Source of the DNA: Aquirufa antheringensis
GTDB lineage: Bacteria; Bacteroidota; Bacteroidia; Cytophagales; Spirosomataceae
Assembly: GCF_004307425.1 (NCBI RefSeq)
Contig: NZ_SEWZ01000004.1
Span: 372,001-436,000, forward strand
Length of the DNA stretch: 64,000 nt
Direction: 5' to 3'
How positions within the stretch are numbered: the first letter of the stretch is position 1; every line of letters starts with the position of its first letter. The notes beneath the pieces are model-generated. The model searched no databases. It was not told where the DNA came from and saw only the letters and a program-made list of their open reading frames with translations. A program made the position numbers and the translations under genes. Positions 1 through 8,382 of this stretch are shown here, piece after piece.

Positions 1-1504
1 CCCGAGGCCACATCATGTACTGCAAATGGCGGTAATTGAACAATTGTTCCGACCACATATTCGCTTGACCACCTTTCACTAATTTTGCATCCACACCCGC
101 CGGAACTGGATTGAAGGCATACGAATCGGCTAATCTAACTGTTTTATAGACAGGCGGCTCGATGGCTTTATCACCTTGCATTAGATCCACATAGACATTA
201 TTATTAGGTGTCATCACCACTTCGTGACCTAATTTAGCCGCTTCTACACCGCCGGCGATGCCACGCCAAGACATAACAGCCGTTCCCTTTGGCAATCCTC
301 CGCCCTCTAAAATCTCATCCCAGCCTAACATGCGCTTACCCTTAGAGGTTATAATCTTCTCTAATCGACGCACAAAATAGGCTTGCACCTCTTGCGAATT
401 TTTCAATCCCTCGCGTGCTCTCAAAGCCAAAATCTCCGGATTTTTATCCCAATAATTCTTAGGGCACTCATCTCCTCCCATATGAATGTATTCATAGGGA
501 AATAGGCTGGCCACTTCGCCCATCACTTTGTCTAAAAATGTATAGACCTTCTCATTCGCCGGACAAAGCGTGTTATCCTGCAAAGCCTCTGGATGTCCAT
601 GTGACCAATCAATGAAAGGCTCTCCTGAAATCACTTCATATTTATCTGCACCTGGGGTACAGGAAAGTTCTGGATAAGACGCAACGGCCGCCATCGAATG
701 ACCAGGCACATCAATTTCTGGCACGATATTGACGAAACGATCTTGACCATATTTGACCAATTCCTTGATATCTTCTTGCGTGTAGAAACCACCATAATTA
801 CGTGGCTCATTAGGCTCAGGCTTAGAGAAAGTCGTGAAACGACCTACTTTCTTCACATTATAGGCGCCTTTCTTCGTCAAATTAGGGTAGGATTTAATCT
901 CGATTCTCCAGCCCTCATCATCCGTCAAGTGGAAATGCAAAATATTGTATTTGTATTCTACCATATCGTCGATGAATTGCTTCACTTCTTGTTTAGTGAA
1001 GAAGTGACGAGCCACATCGAACATTTGGCCACGCCAAGCGAAACGAGGCGTATCGGTAATTTGTGCGTAGGGAATCGACCAGTTTACTCCTTTAACGACT
1101 GTTTTTGATTCAATTTCTTTAGGCAGTAATTGTAAAAGCGTTTGAATTCCGTAGAATAAACCAGCAGACTTATTCGCCTTGATGGCAACTCCTTTCGCAT
1201 TCACTTGCATTTCATATCCCTCCGCTCCTAGTTTAGCGTTGTTCACGATTTGCAGTTGAATAGTCGCAGAACCATTATTTTTCAAGGAAACCTGGCGACC
1301 TGTCGCCTTGTTTAATTTGGACAATAAGGTCGCATATCCCACTTTCAATTGAGCATCAGAGGGACCTGAAATTGAAATAGCAGCAGGTAAAACGAATTTC
1401 CCGGAAGGATATACCGCCTGTGATGGAATGGGGATAATCGATGGGATTTGTGCGGATGAAACGAAGCTTAAGCCTAGGCAAAAGAGTGCAATGATTTTTT
1501 TCAT
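1..1504 (-). CDS. Beta-N-acetylhexosaminidase, GH20 (C-terminus cut by window edge)
   Basis: This gene was translated by hand because it runs off the left edge without a stop; about 501 codons are present. It starts with a typical signal peptide (MKKIIALFCLGLSFVSSAQ), so the enzyme is exported. A GH20b-like N-terminal domain is followed by a TIM barrel. The barrel contains HFHLTDDEGWR, PEIDVPGH and HMGGDECPK; D345 and E346 in the last motif are the family's substrate-assisted catalytic pair. It should release terminal GlcNAc/GalNAc from chitin oligomers or glycans in the periplasm or outside. It is divergent from amtB. The start is the only ATG that puts the signal peptide at the N-terminus. 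Confidence 0.93.
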   Translation of the reverse strand, partial: MKKIIALFCLGLSFVSSAQIPSIIPIPSQAVYPSGKFVLPAAISISGPSDAQLKVGYATLLSKLNKATGRQVSLKNNGSATIQLQIVNNAKLGAEGYEMQVNAKGVAIKANKSAGLFYGIQTLLQLLPKEIESKTVVKGVNWSIPYAQITDTPRFAWRGQMFDVARHFFTKQEVKQFIDDMVEYKYNILHFHLTDDEGWRIEIKSYPNLTKKGAYNVKKVGRFTTFSKPEPNEPRNYGGFYTQEDIKELVKYGQDRFVNIVPEIDVPGHSMAAVASYPELSCTPGADKYEVISGEPFIDWSHGHPEALQDNTLCPANEKVYTFLDKVMGEVASLFPYEYIHMGGDECPKNYWDKNPEILALRAREGLKNSQEVQAYFVRRLEKIITSKGKRMLGWDEILEGGGLPKGTAVMSWRGIAGGVEAAKLGHEVVMTPNNNVYVDLMQGDKAIEPPVYKTVRLADSYAFNPVPAGVDAKLVKGGQANMWSEQLFNYRHLQYMMWPR

Positions 1505-1565
1505 AAATAGGTTTTTGTATAGGGTTAAAGTTCCATCAAAATGCAGAATATTCCAAATCGTTTTC

Positions 1566-1573
1566 TATTTTTG
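1566..1573 (+). promoter_or_regulatory. Candidate -7 promoter element of amtB
   Basis: TATTTTTG matches the Bacteroidota -7 consensus TAnnTTTG and lies about 33 nt before the amtB start. No clear TTTG -33 box is visible at the right distance. Confidence 0.45.
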
Positions 1574-1605
1574 CAAACGAAGCATTATATACAAAACACA
1601 AAACC

Positions 1606-2859
1606 ATGAATGAAACTGTCACGCTTGCTGCTCAGCAAGTGGAACTCACACACGCTATTGATACGGTTTGGGTAGCCCTTTGCGCTGCTCTTATTTTCCA
1701 AATGGAAGGAGGATTTGCCCTTTTAGAGGCTGGATTCGTCCGTTCAAAGAATGCCATTAGTATTATTGCCAAAGTAATGATCGACATCATGTTCGGTGGT
1801 GTTGCCTTCTATTTAGTCGGATTCGGAATTGCCTATGGCAAATCCAATGGCTATTGGGCTTTTGACACTGGAATTATGGAAGGAGACCTAGGCTTAGGTT
1901 TGACCATTTCTAATTCCCTATTTTGGTTTATACAAATGGGCTTTGCCGTGGCAGCTATCTCCATCGTTTCTGGCGGTGTAGCTGAACGGATGAAAATGTG
2001 GTCATATGCTATTTATGTAGCCATTTTCAGTGCGGTATTGTATCCATTAGCGGCAAACTGGGTTTGGAATCCAAACGGCTGGTTAGCCTTACGTGGTTTT
2101 AACGACTTCGCGGGATCCGCAGCCATTCATGCGATGGGTGGATTTGCCGCTTTAGCGGGTGCGATCGTTTTAGGACCTCGTCTTGGAAAATACAACGAAG
2201 ACGGAACAGCCAATGCGATTCCGGGACATAATTTAACCTTATCGGCGGTAGGAGCCTTTATCCTTTGGTTCGGATGGTTCGGGTTTAATCCAGGTTCTAC
2301 CTTAGGGGCTGTAGGCAAATGGGATTTAATCGGTTCTGTAGCGACGAACACCTTCCTTGCCTCTGCAGCGGGTGGTATCGCCACCATGTTATACACGTTT
2401 ATCCGCTATAAGAAAGTGGATATTACGATGGTGATTAATGGTGTTTTGGCGGGTTTAGTGGCCATCACAGCGGGCTGTAATGTGGTTTCACCTGATTCAG
2501 CCTTGATTATTGGTTTTATCGCAGGTACGATCGTCGATATCGCGGTAGTGGTGGTGGACAAAATGAAAGTGGATGATCCCGTGGGTGCGGTTGCGGTACA
2601 CGGTGTAAACGGATTCTTTGGCACGATTGCGGTAGGTTTATTCTCCCAAAAGAATGGTTTATTCATCACCGGCGAAAGTGCACAATTCATCACGCAATTA
2701 ATCGGCGTTTCCGTGATCAGCGTATTCTCTTTTGCTACAACCTATGCTATTTTCATGGCCTTGAAAAAGACGATGGGCATTCGATTGAGCCATAAAGCAG
2801 AATCTGCGGGCATTGATGCCGTTGAATTTGGAGTAGAAGCATACACAACTTTTGAATAA
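1606..2859 (+). CDS. amtB: Ammonium transporter AmtB
   Basis: This 417-residue polytopic inner-membrane protein of the Amt/Rh family conducts ammonium. It has about eleven hydrophobic segments. The two pore histidines typical of the family are seen in AGSAAIHAMGG and VAVHGVNGFFG. The N-terminus, with an LEAGFVRSKN motif in the first helices, matches the usual Amt start. The PII gene follows 18 nt downstream, the classical amtB-glnK pairing in which PII blocks the transporter when nitrogen is ample. There is no strong Shine-Dalgarno sequence, as expected in this phylum. Confidence 0.97.
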   Translation: MNETVTLAAQQVELTHAIDTVWVALCAALIFQMEGGFALLEAGFVRSKNAISIIAKVMIDIMFGGVAFYLVGFGIAYGKSNGYWAFDTGIMEGDLGLGLTISNSLFWFIQMGFAVAAISIVSGGVAERMKMWSYAIYVAIFSAVLYPLAANWVWNPNGWLALRGFNDFAGSAAIHAMGGFAALAGAIVLGPRLGKYNEDGTANAIPGHNLTLSAVGAFILWFGWFGFNPGSTLGAVGKWDLIGSVATNTFLASAAGGIATMLYTFIRYKKVDITMVINGVLAGLVAITAGCNVVSPDSALIIGFIAGTIVDIAVVVVDKMKVDDPVGAVAVHGVNGFFGTIAVGLFSQKNGLFITGESAQFITQLIGVSVISVFSFATTYAIFMALKKTMGIRLSHKAESAGIDAVEFGVEAYTTFE

Positions 2860-2877
2860 TAGCTAAATAAAAACGAT

Positions 2878-3219
2878 ATGAAAAAGGTAGAAGCCATTGT
2901 AAAACCATCGAAATTAAAAGCTATTCAAAAAGGCTTGATCGATGCCGATATCCCTTGTATGACCGTCGTTCCCGTTCGCGGAGCAGGTTTACAACAAGGT
3001 TATTCAGAAATATACCGCGGTACAGAAAAGTCGATGATCTTATTGCCAAAGGTCATGATCATCTGCGTCGTTAGCGACGAGAACCTCGAAAAATGCTTAG
3101 ATGTCATCCTTGACAATGCCTCAGAGGGCAATGTGGGAGATGGCAAAATCTTCGTTTATGATGTTCAGGATGCGATCAGAATCCGGACGAGGACGAGGGG
3201 GATTGAGGCAATTCGATAA
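2878..3219 (+). CDS. glnK: PII nitrogen regulatory protein (GlnB/GlnK), T-loop Tyr51 replaced by Lys
   Basis: The 113-residue protein has the normal PII length and fold signatures: KKVEAIVKPSKL at the N-terminus, LPKVMI at residues 56-61, GDGKIFVYDV and an Arg-rich C-terminal segment. PII senses ATP/ADP and 2-oxoglutarate and here probably gates the adjacent AmtB. Q39 and K58, used in ligand binding, are present. The T-loop reads IYRGTEKSM, so Tyr46 is kept but position 51, uridylylated in enterobacteria, is Lys. The last three codons and stop form one arm of the downstream hairpin. Confidence 0.95.
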   Translation: MKKVEAIVKPSKLKAIQKGLIDADIPCMTVVPVRGAGLQQGYSEIYRGTEKSMILLPKVMIICVVSDENLEKCLDVILDNASEGNVGDGKIFVYDVQDAIRIRTRTRGIEAIR

Positions 3220-3256
3220 TAAAAAAAGGGCTTAGGCCCTTTTTTTATTATCGAAT
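3211..3256. terminator. Long bidirectional terminator overlapping the glnK stop
   Basis: A perfect 21-bp inverted repeat (3211-3231 with 3236-3256) encloses a TTAG tetraloop. The stem contains GGGC/GCCC with flanking A7 and T7, so it can terminate in both directions. The left arm begins within the coding sequence and includes the last codons and stop of glnK. Confidence 0.9.
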
Positions 3257-3257
3257 G

Positions 3258-3339
3258 CAAAGACCAAAGTTCAAAGACCAAAGTTCAAAGATCGTTCACC
3301 TTCGGCGAAGTCAAAGATCAAAGCACAAAGAACAAAGTA
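3258..3339. repeat. CAAAGNN heptamer arrays
   Basis: Five tandem heptamers of form CAAAGNN (3258-3292) are followed by a small CTTC-ggc-GAAG hairpin (3300-3310) and four more heptamers (3312-3339). Downstream, at 3351-3363, lies TCGCC-tgc-GGCGA. Further on, near 3409-3427, is a partial inverse array (CTTTGTG, CTTTATG). The rest of the 285-nt gap up to the crtA stop holds only the long inverted repeat listed separately. Confidence 0.85.
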
Positions 3340-3449
3340 AAAAGTAGGATTCGCCTGCGGCGATGAATTCGTGAAGTATTAACTATACTTATTAGTCAAT
3401 ATTTATTCTTTGTGCTTTATGCTTTAAGAAAAAGAAAAGTGATCTCGAG

Positions 3450-3528
3450 TTTAGGGTTATTTTAGTCTTGTGATGCACAAAATATGACGCAGGCCATTTT
3501 AGCATCACAAGACTAAAATAACCCTAAA
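3450..3528. repeat. 27-bp perfect inverted repeat around a conserved core, at the crtA-like 3' end
   Basis: The arms at 3450-3476 and 3502-3528 are perfect reverse complements, with a 25-nt loop between them. Read on the minus strand, the direction of the crtA-like gene, the loop contains ATGGCCTGCGTCATATT. The same core, with one change, occupies the loop of a second element at 6801-6865. The right arm encodes the last seven residues and stop of the crtA-like gene, so the left arm is an inverted copy of that gene end. There is no T tract of terminator type. Confidence 0.92.
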
Positions 3529-4170
3529 GCGAGTAAACATCTCCTCCGAATACCACCCAATCTTCCTCGTCTTTTTAATCATAGGCGCGTGTTCCTTACT
3601 TTTATAGGCAAAGGAATCTAGGCTTTCCGAAGATTCCCAAAGACTCAACGTCGCTTGTTCGATGAGGGGGAATTCGCCTACGCCTTTGGCAAACAATAAA
3701 CCCGCCCGATTTTCTAAATATTTACTCGCGTGTGAGACGTAGAACCAGAAAATGGGGGATTTATACCACACAATACTGGCGCGCGTCATCACTAAAAGGG
3801 GACCATTCCCGGGGTCCTCCACAATGGAAAAAGGATTCGATCCATTCCACGTGCCGTGGCCTTTAATAGCGACGGCGTCCCAACCTTTCGTTTCTGATGA
3901 ATGCGACGACAGTGTTAACCAACGTGTATTAGTTTTGAAAAAATGATCTGATGCTGCTTGATTATCAAACACACCGAGGAAAGCATAGGAAGAAAAGTCA
4001 GGCCAAATAGAGAAGCCATTGCCCGCGCCTACACCTAGATGTTTGGCGAATGAAAGGCCGTTTGATTCCCATTTTAGGACAAATGAGCGACCCATTTCAG
4101 CAAAGGCAAAGCGCTTATTAGCGAAGCCTTGGAAAGATAAAAATCGAAAAGAAATTATTTGGTCACTCAT
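3505..4170 (-). CDS. crtA: Spheroidene monooxygenase-like carotenoid oxygenase (CrtA family)
   Basis: The 221-residue protein resembles CrtA, an oxygenase that introduces keto groups on acyclic carotenoids. Family-like features are LGVGAGNGFSIWPDFSSYAFLGVF near residues 46-69 (given here only as a landmark), W and R residues in the middle, and the C-terminal W-ESSESLDSFAY followed by KTRKIGWYSEEMFTRF. It has no signal peptide or membrane helix. No other carotenoid gene is in the window, so the substrate cannot be assigned from context. The last seven codons lie inside a long inverted repeat. It is divergent from the vWA gene. The family call rests on recognition of motifs by eye. Confidence 0.7.
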   Translation of the reverse strand: MSDQIISFRFLSFQGFANKRFAFAEMGRSFVLKWESNGLSFAKHLGVGAGNGFSIWPDFSSYAFLGVFDNQAASDHFFKTNTRWLTLSSHSSETKGWDAVAIKGHGTWNGSNPFSIVEDPGNGPLLVMTRASIVWYKSPIFWFYVSHASKYLENRAGLLFAKGVGEFPLIEQATLSLWESSESLDSFAYKSKEHAPMIKKTRKIGWYSEEMFTRFRVILVL

Positions 4171-4175
4171 TTTAT

Positions 4176-4183
4176 CAAATTTA
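4176..4183 (-). promoter_or_regulatory. Candidate -7 promoter element of the crtA-like gene
   Basis: On the minus strand the sequence reads TAAATTTG, an exact TAnnTTTG match, five nt upstream of the start codon. This implies a very short leader. Confidence 0.5.
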
Positions 4184-4227
4184 GCTGTTTATTTGAACAA
4201 TTAAAGCGCTATTAGGGTTTAAAAGAC

Positions 4228-5337
4228 ATGAATAAAAAGGGTTTTTATTTCAAGGAGTTTGAGGAGAAGAGCATCTCCCCTTTTGATAAGCTTTTCGGGA
4301 TTTTCAAGGAATTAATCACACATACTTCGGGGGATTTTGATGAGGCAATCGAGTGGTTGCGCGAATTAGACAAAGAATACGAGCTGACGGATGAGACTTA
4401 TACCATTGAGGATTTCATTGAGGATTTAAAGGCCAAAGGCTATATCCGCGAGGAAATCGATGAAAATGGAGGTTCTGGGATGGGCATTACGGCCAAAACA
4501 GAGCGGGCGATTCGCCAAACAGCACTGGAAAACATCTTCGGTAACTTAAATAAAAGTGGAGCTGGGAATCACAAGACCAAGGCTTCTGGCCAGGGAGATG
4601 AAATGACGGGGGAATTTAGATCCTACCATTTTGGCGATAGTTTAGAGAAAATCTCCCTCACGGAGAGTCTAAAAAATGCCCAAATAAATCACGGAATAGG
4701 CGAATTCGAGTTAACCGAGGAGGATCTAGTCGTGGAGGACACGCAATTTAAATCGCAGATGAGCACGGTGTTGATGATTGATATCAGCCACTCCATGATT
4801 CTGTATGGCGAGGATCGGATTACGCCGGCGAAGAAGGTAGCGATGGCTTTGGCAGAACTGATTACAACCCGCTATCCAAAAGATACGATCGACATCCTGG
4901 TCTTCGGAAACGATGCCTGGAGCATTTCCATCAAGGATATTCCCTATTTAAAAGTGGGACCCTATCACACGAATACGGTGGCTGGACTGCAATTAGCGAT
5001 GGATATTCTGCGCAGAAAAAGGAATACCAACAAACAAATATTTATGATTACCGACGGAAAACCGAGCTGTGTTCGGGAAAAAGACGGTACCTATTATATG
5101 AATAGCAATGGTCTAGATCCCTATGTAACGGAGAAATGTTACACTCAGGCGGCGCAGGCACGTAAATTACACATTCCGATTACCACTTTTATGATTGCCC
5201 GGGATTCCTATCTGCAGCAATTTGTGGACAAATTCACCGAAGCAAACCAAGGAAAAGCCTTTTACACAGGCTTGAAGGGCTTAGGGGAAATGATTTTCCA
5301 AGATTACGAAACGAATAGAAAGAAAAGACTCAAATAA
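4228..5337 (+). CDS. vWA (MIDAS) domain protein, partner of the AAA+ ATPase
   Basis: The 369-residue cytoplasmic protein has an acidic N-terminal half and a C-terminal von Willebrand A domain. The metal-ion-dependent adhesion site is intact: DISHS at residues 185-189 and the later ITDGKPS. The next gene, an AAA+ ATPase, starts one nt after its stop, so the two are almost certainly co-translated. MoxR- and chelatase-type AAA+ proteins commonly pair with vWA adaptors that bind and remodel a client protein or insert a metal. The client is unknown here. No membrane helix or signal peptide is visible. Confidence 0.8.
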   Translation: MNKKGFYFKEFEEKSISPFDKLFGIFKELITHTSGDFDEAIEWLRELDKEYELTDETYTIEDFIEDLKAKGYIREEIDENGGSGMGITAKTERAIRQTALENIFGNLNKSGAGNHKTKASGQGDEMTGEFRSYHFGDSLEKISLTESLKNAQINHGIGEFELTEEDLVVEDTQFKSQMSTVLMIDISHSMILYGEDRITPAKKVAMALAELITTRYPKDTIDILVFGNDAWSISIKDIPYLKVGPYHTNTVAGLQLAMDILRRKRNTNKQIFMITDGKPSCVREKDGTYYMNSNGLDPYVTEKCYTQAAQARKLHIPITTFMIARDSYLQQFVDKFTEANQGKAFYTGLKGLGEMIFQDYETNRKKRLK

Positions 5338-5338
5338 G

Positions 5339-6769
5339 ATGATCCACAATTTAGGCGAATTAAAGGCCTCAGGCTATATCAGCAAATCGATTAAAGACGA
5401 ATTAAGAGACAACTTGATTAAACACATGGAGGCAGGAACGACCGTTTTCGAGGGCGTTCATGGTTTTGAAAACTCCGTTATTCCAGAATTAGAGCGCGCG
5501 ATTTTGTCTCGTCATAATATCAACTTATTGGGTTTACGCGGTCAGGCGAAAACACGTTTGGCTCGTTTAATGATTAATCTGTTAGACGAATACATCCCCT
5601 ACGTGGCTGGTTCAGAGATTAATGATGATCCGTTAGCGCCTATTTCCAGATTCGCGATTGATTTAATTGCATCACAAGGAGATGCGACACCGATTGCGTG
5701 GTTACACCGTTCGGACAGATTTGCGGAGAAATTAGCTACTCCAGATGTGACGGTAGCCGATTTAATTGGTGATGTGGATCCGATCAAGGCGGCGAATTTG
5801 AAATTATCCTATGCGGATGACCGGGTGATTCACTTTGGAATGATTCCTAGAGCGAATCGCTGCATCTTCGTCATTAACGAGATTCCCGATTTACAAGCGC
5901 GCATTCAGGTAGCCTTATTCAACATTTTACAAGAGGGAGATATCCAAATCCGTGGTTTCAAATTGCGTTTGCCTTTAGATCTTCAATTCATTTTCACGGC
6001 GAACCCGGAAGATTATACAAATAGAGGAAGTATTGTGACGCCTTTGAAAGACCGTATTGGATCTCAAATTTTGACACATTATCCAGAAACGATTGCGATT
6101 GCACGCAAGATTTCATCTCAAGAGGCCCGTATTAACGAAGCTCAATCGGATCGCGTTTATGTCCCTAATTTAGCCTACGATTTATTAGAGCAAATAATAT
6201 TCGAGGCGAGAGAGAGTGAATATATTGATTCCAAAAGTGGTGTCAGCGCTCGTATGAGTATCTCCATGCTGGAGAGTTTAGTGAGCACAGCCGAAAGACG
6301 TGCTCTGTTAAACCGCGAGAAATCAACGACCGTACGTTTGTCAGACTTCATGGGAATCATCCCAGCCATTACTGGTAAAGTAGAATTAGTCTATGAAGGC
6401 GAGCAAGAAGGCGCGGCATTTGTAGCTGAGCAATTGATCGGTTCTGCCATCAAATCGTTCTTCCCTGGTTTATTCCCTAAGATCGAAAAGCTTTCTAAGA
6501 AAATTGAAGAGAGTCCATATGCTACATTAATGGAAGCGGTGTATGCCGAGGGGGGCGTTGTATTGTATGATGAATGTAATGCGGCTGATTATGCTTCGAC
6601 GTTGAATGAGATTAAGCCTTTAGAGGATTTGATTGTTCGTTATCAACCGGATGTTGAGGCGGCGGATAAGTTGTTCTTAAAGGAATTTGTACTGTGGGCG
6701 CTAGCGGAGTATCAGAAGTTGGGGAAAGAGAGGTTGAAGGATGGATTTCAGTTTAAGGATTTGTTTTAG
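5339..6769 (+). CDS. AAA+ ATPase of the MoxR/magnesium-chelatase-like group
   Basis: The 476-residue protein has a P-loop GLRGQAKT near residue 63, in which the usual GK is AK, as in RavA-type proteins. The Walker B equivalent is VINEIPDL, with Asn where many AAA+ proteins have Asp. Sensor 1 is FTANPEDYTNRG, followed by a likely arginine finger in TPLKDRIGSQ. This set resembles the chelatase-like ATPases usually annotated 'magnesium chelatase', although no bacteriochlorophyll or cobalamin gene is nearby. It forms a two-gene unit with the vWA protein and probably drives remodelling of an unidentified client. A core-bearing inverted repeat follows its stop. Confidence 0.82.
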   Translation: MIHNLGELKASGYISKSIKDELRDNLIKHMEAGTTVFEGVHGFENSVIPELERAILSRHNINLLGLRGQAKTRLARLMINLLDEYIPYVAGSEINDDPLAPISRFAIDLIASQGDATPIAWLHRSDRFAEKLATPDVTVADLIGDVDPIKAANLKLSYADDRVIHFGMIPRANRCIFVINEIPDLQARIQVALFNILQEGDIQIRGFKLRLPLDLQFIFTANPEDYTNRGSIVTPLKDRIGSQILTHYPETIAIARKISSQEARINEAQSDRVYVPNLAYDLLEQIIFEARESEYIDSKSGVSARMSISMLESLVSTAERRALLNREKSTTVRLSDFMGIIPAITGKVELVYEGEQEGAAFVAEQLIGSAIKSFFPGLFPKIEKLSKKIEESPYATLMEAVYAEGGVVLYDECNAADYASTLNEIKPLEDLIVRYQPDVEAADKLFLKEFVLWALAEYQKLGKERLKDGFQFKDLF

Positions 6770-6800
6770 AAATAGTTTGGAGTCCCATTAGAAAATGGCT

Positions 6801-6865
6801 GATTCCTTCTTACCATTCTTAAAAATGGCCTTCGTCATATTTTTTACGAATGGTAAGAAGGAATC
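6801..6865. repeat. 18-bp perfect inverted repeat with the same conserved loop core
   Basis: The arms at 6801-6818 and 6848-6865 are perfectly complementary, with a 29-nt loop. The loop contains ATGGCCTTCGTCATATT, matching the core at 3450-3528 in all but one position. It lies in the same orientation relative to its upstream gene. The arm sequences of the two elements are unrelated. It begins 31 nt after the AAA+ stop. Confidence 0.9.
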
Positions 6866-6939
6866 TTGACTCTAAAACAAGTCATCAAACTAAATCTATA
6901 CTCTTTACTCTTTACTCTCTTATCTCTTCTCTAAAAAAC

Positions 6940-6987
6940 ATCGCCGCAGGCGATACCATCTTTGATCTTTGAACTTTGTGCTTTGAT
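6940..6987. repeat. ATCGCC-gca-GGCGAT hairpin plus inverse heptamer array
   Basis: A 6-bp palindrome with a GCA triloop (6940-6954) is followed by four heptamers of form CTTTGNN (6960-6987). This is the inverse complement of the CAAAGNN array at 3.3 kb. A run of CTCTTTA words at about 6900-6930 precedes it. Confidence 0.85.
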
Positions 6988-6992
6988 CTTTA

Positions 6993-7025
6993 GTAAATAA
7001 TTTCTGCTCCGCAGAAATTATTTAC
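6993..7025. terminator. 15-bp triloop hairpin across the mnmE stop codon
   Basis: Perfect arms at 6993-7007 and 7011-7025 enclose a TCC loop. The right arm contains the last codons and stop of mnmE. It may act as the mnmE terminator, but a clear T tract is lacking. Confidence 0.7.
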
Positions 7026-8379
7026 CAATACAAAACTTCCCAAAGATATTCTTCAACAGATCGTCATTCGAAATCTGACCAGTTATCTCACCTAAGTGAT
7101 GAAGGGCATAGCGAAGGTCTTGTGCGATAAGATCGCCTGTTAGACCCGTTTTTAACGCATTTAAAACACCTTCTAGGGTTTCTTGGGTCTGCAATAATTG
7201 TTGGTAATGACGAAGATTCGTCACTAATGTGCCGTTCGTGCTCACTTGATCTAAACCGACTACGTTTAACAAGGCAGTTTCGAGGTCTTTGAGTCCTGCT
7301 CGGTTTTTGGCAGAAATAGCAATCAAATCAGGAATGGCCGATACAAATGCAGAAGGGTCAGCAATTTGATCTACCTTATTCAACAACTTTATCACAGGGA
7401 TTTCCAACGCCCCTAAAGCTTCCACGCCTGCCGCGAGTCCTTCTGGTGTTTCAGATGTCGCATCGGCCATATAAATGACCACTTGCGCTTTCTTCACCCA
7501 CGCCTGGGTTCGCTCCACTCCTAGCGCTTCAATCACATCAGAAGTTTCACGAAGACCCGCCGTATCAACTAAACGAAATTTAATTCCACCTAGGGTCCAT
7601 TCGTCCTCGAGGGAATCGCGGGTTGTTCCTGCGATATCAGACACAATGGCTCTATCTTCGTTCAATAAGGCATTTAAAAGCGTCGATTTACCAGCATTGG
7701 GTTTTCCCACAATCACCGTTGCCACCCCATTCTTCACCGCATTACCAGCTCTAAAGCTGGAAACGAGTGGACGGATATTCGTTAATAATTGATTAACCAG
7801 AGCTTCCAAATCTTTGCGATCCGCGAATTCCACATCCTCTTCACCGAAGTCTAATTCAAGCTCGATTAGGGAAGCAAAATGGATTAATTCCTCGCGCAAT
7901 GCGGCTAATTCTTTCGAAAAACCGCCGCGTAATTGATGCAAAGCGGCGTTTTGGGCAGCGGCAGAATCGGCGGCAATGACGTCAGCTACGGCTTCTGCTT
8001 GGGCTAGGTCGAATGCTCCGTTTAGGAAAGCGCGCTGGGTAAATTCGCCGGGGCGAGCGAAGCGAGCCCCTTGTTCTACAAACAATTGAAGGATACTCTC
8101 TTGGATGAAAGGGGATCCGTGGCAAGATATTTCAACCACATTTTCCTTTGTGTAGGAACGCGGTGCGATGTATAAACTGGCGACCACTTCGTCATAGACA
8201 CGCCCTTTGGACTCAATACGGCCGTAATGGATGGTATGAGTGGGTTGGGTGGATAGATCTTTGGGCTTAAAAACGGCGTTCACGATCTCGATGGCTCGAT
8301 CTCCCGAAAGACGAATTACGCCAATCGCTCCTACCCCTGCGGGCGTCGCTAAGGCAACAATGGTATCCGTAAAGTTCAT
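7018..8379 (-). CDS. mnmE: tRNA modification GTPase MnmE
   Basis: The 453-residue protein has the full MnmE layout: an N-terminal formyl-THF-binding domain, a helical domain, and an inserted G domain with GKPNAGKST (G1, near residue 225), DIAGTTRD (G2), DTAG (G3) and NKVD (G4). The C-terminal FCIGK carries the conserved Cys. With MnmG it installs the C5 side chain on wobble U34 of certain tRNAs. It is the last gene of a long minus-strand run; the SCP2 gene ends three nt upstream. MnmA, acting at C2 of the same base, is encoded 14 kb away. Confidence 0.98.
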   Translation of the reverse strand: MNFTDTIVALATPAGVGAIGVIRLSGDRAIEIVNAVFKPKDLSTQPTHTIHYGRIESKGRVYDEVVASLYIAPRSYTKENVVEISCHGSPFIQESILQLFVEQGARFARPGEFTQRAFLNGAFDLAQAEAVADVIAADSAAAQNAALHQLRGGFSKELAALREELIHFASLIELELDFGEEDVEFADRKDLEALVNQLLTNIRPLVSSFRAGNAVKNGVATVIVGKPNAGKSTLLNALLNEDRAIVSDIAGTTRDSLEDEWTLGGIKFRLVDTAGLRETSDVIEALGVERTQAWVKKAQVVIYMADATSETPEGLAAGVEALGALEIPVIKLLNKVDQIADPSAFVSAIPDLIAISAKNRAGLKDLETALLNVVGLDQVSTNGTLVTNLRHYQQLLQTQETLEGVLNALKTGLTGDLIAQDLRYALHHLGEITGQISNDDLLKNIFGKFCIGK

Positions 8380-8382
8380 CGA

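Noticed and set aside
3258-3339. CAAAGNN arrays as a CRISPR array
   Set aside because: The period is seven nt with no spacers or cas genes; this is a simple tandem repeat.
7475-7792. Plus-strand frame of 105 codons inside mnmE
   Set aside because: It lies opposite the G domain of a clear GTPase and shows no family motif.
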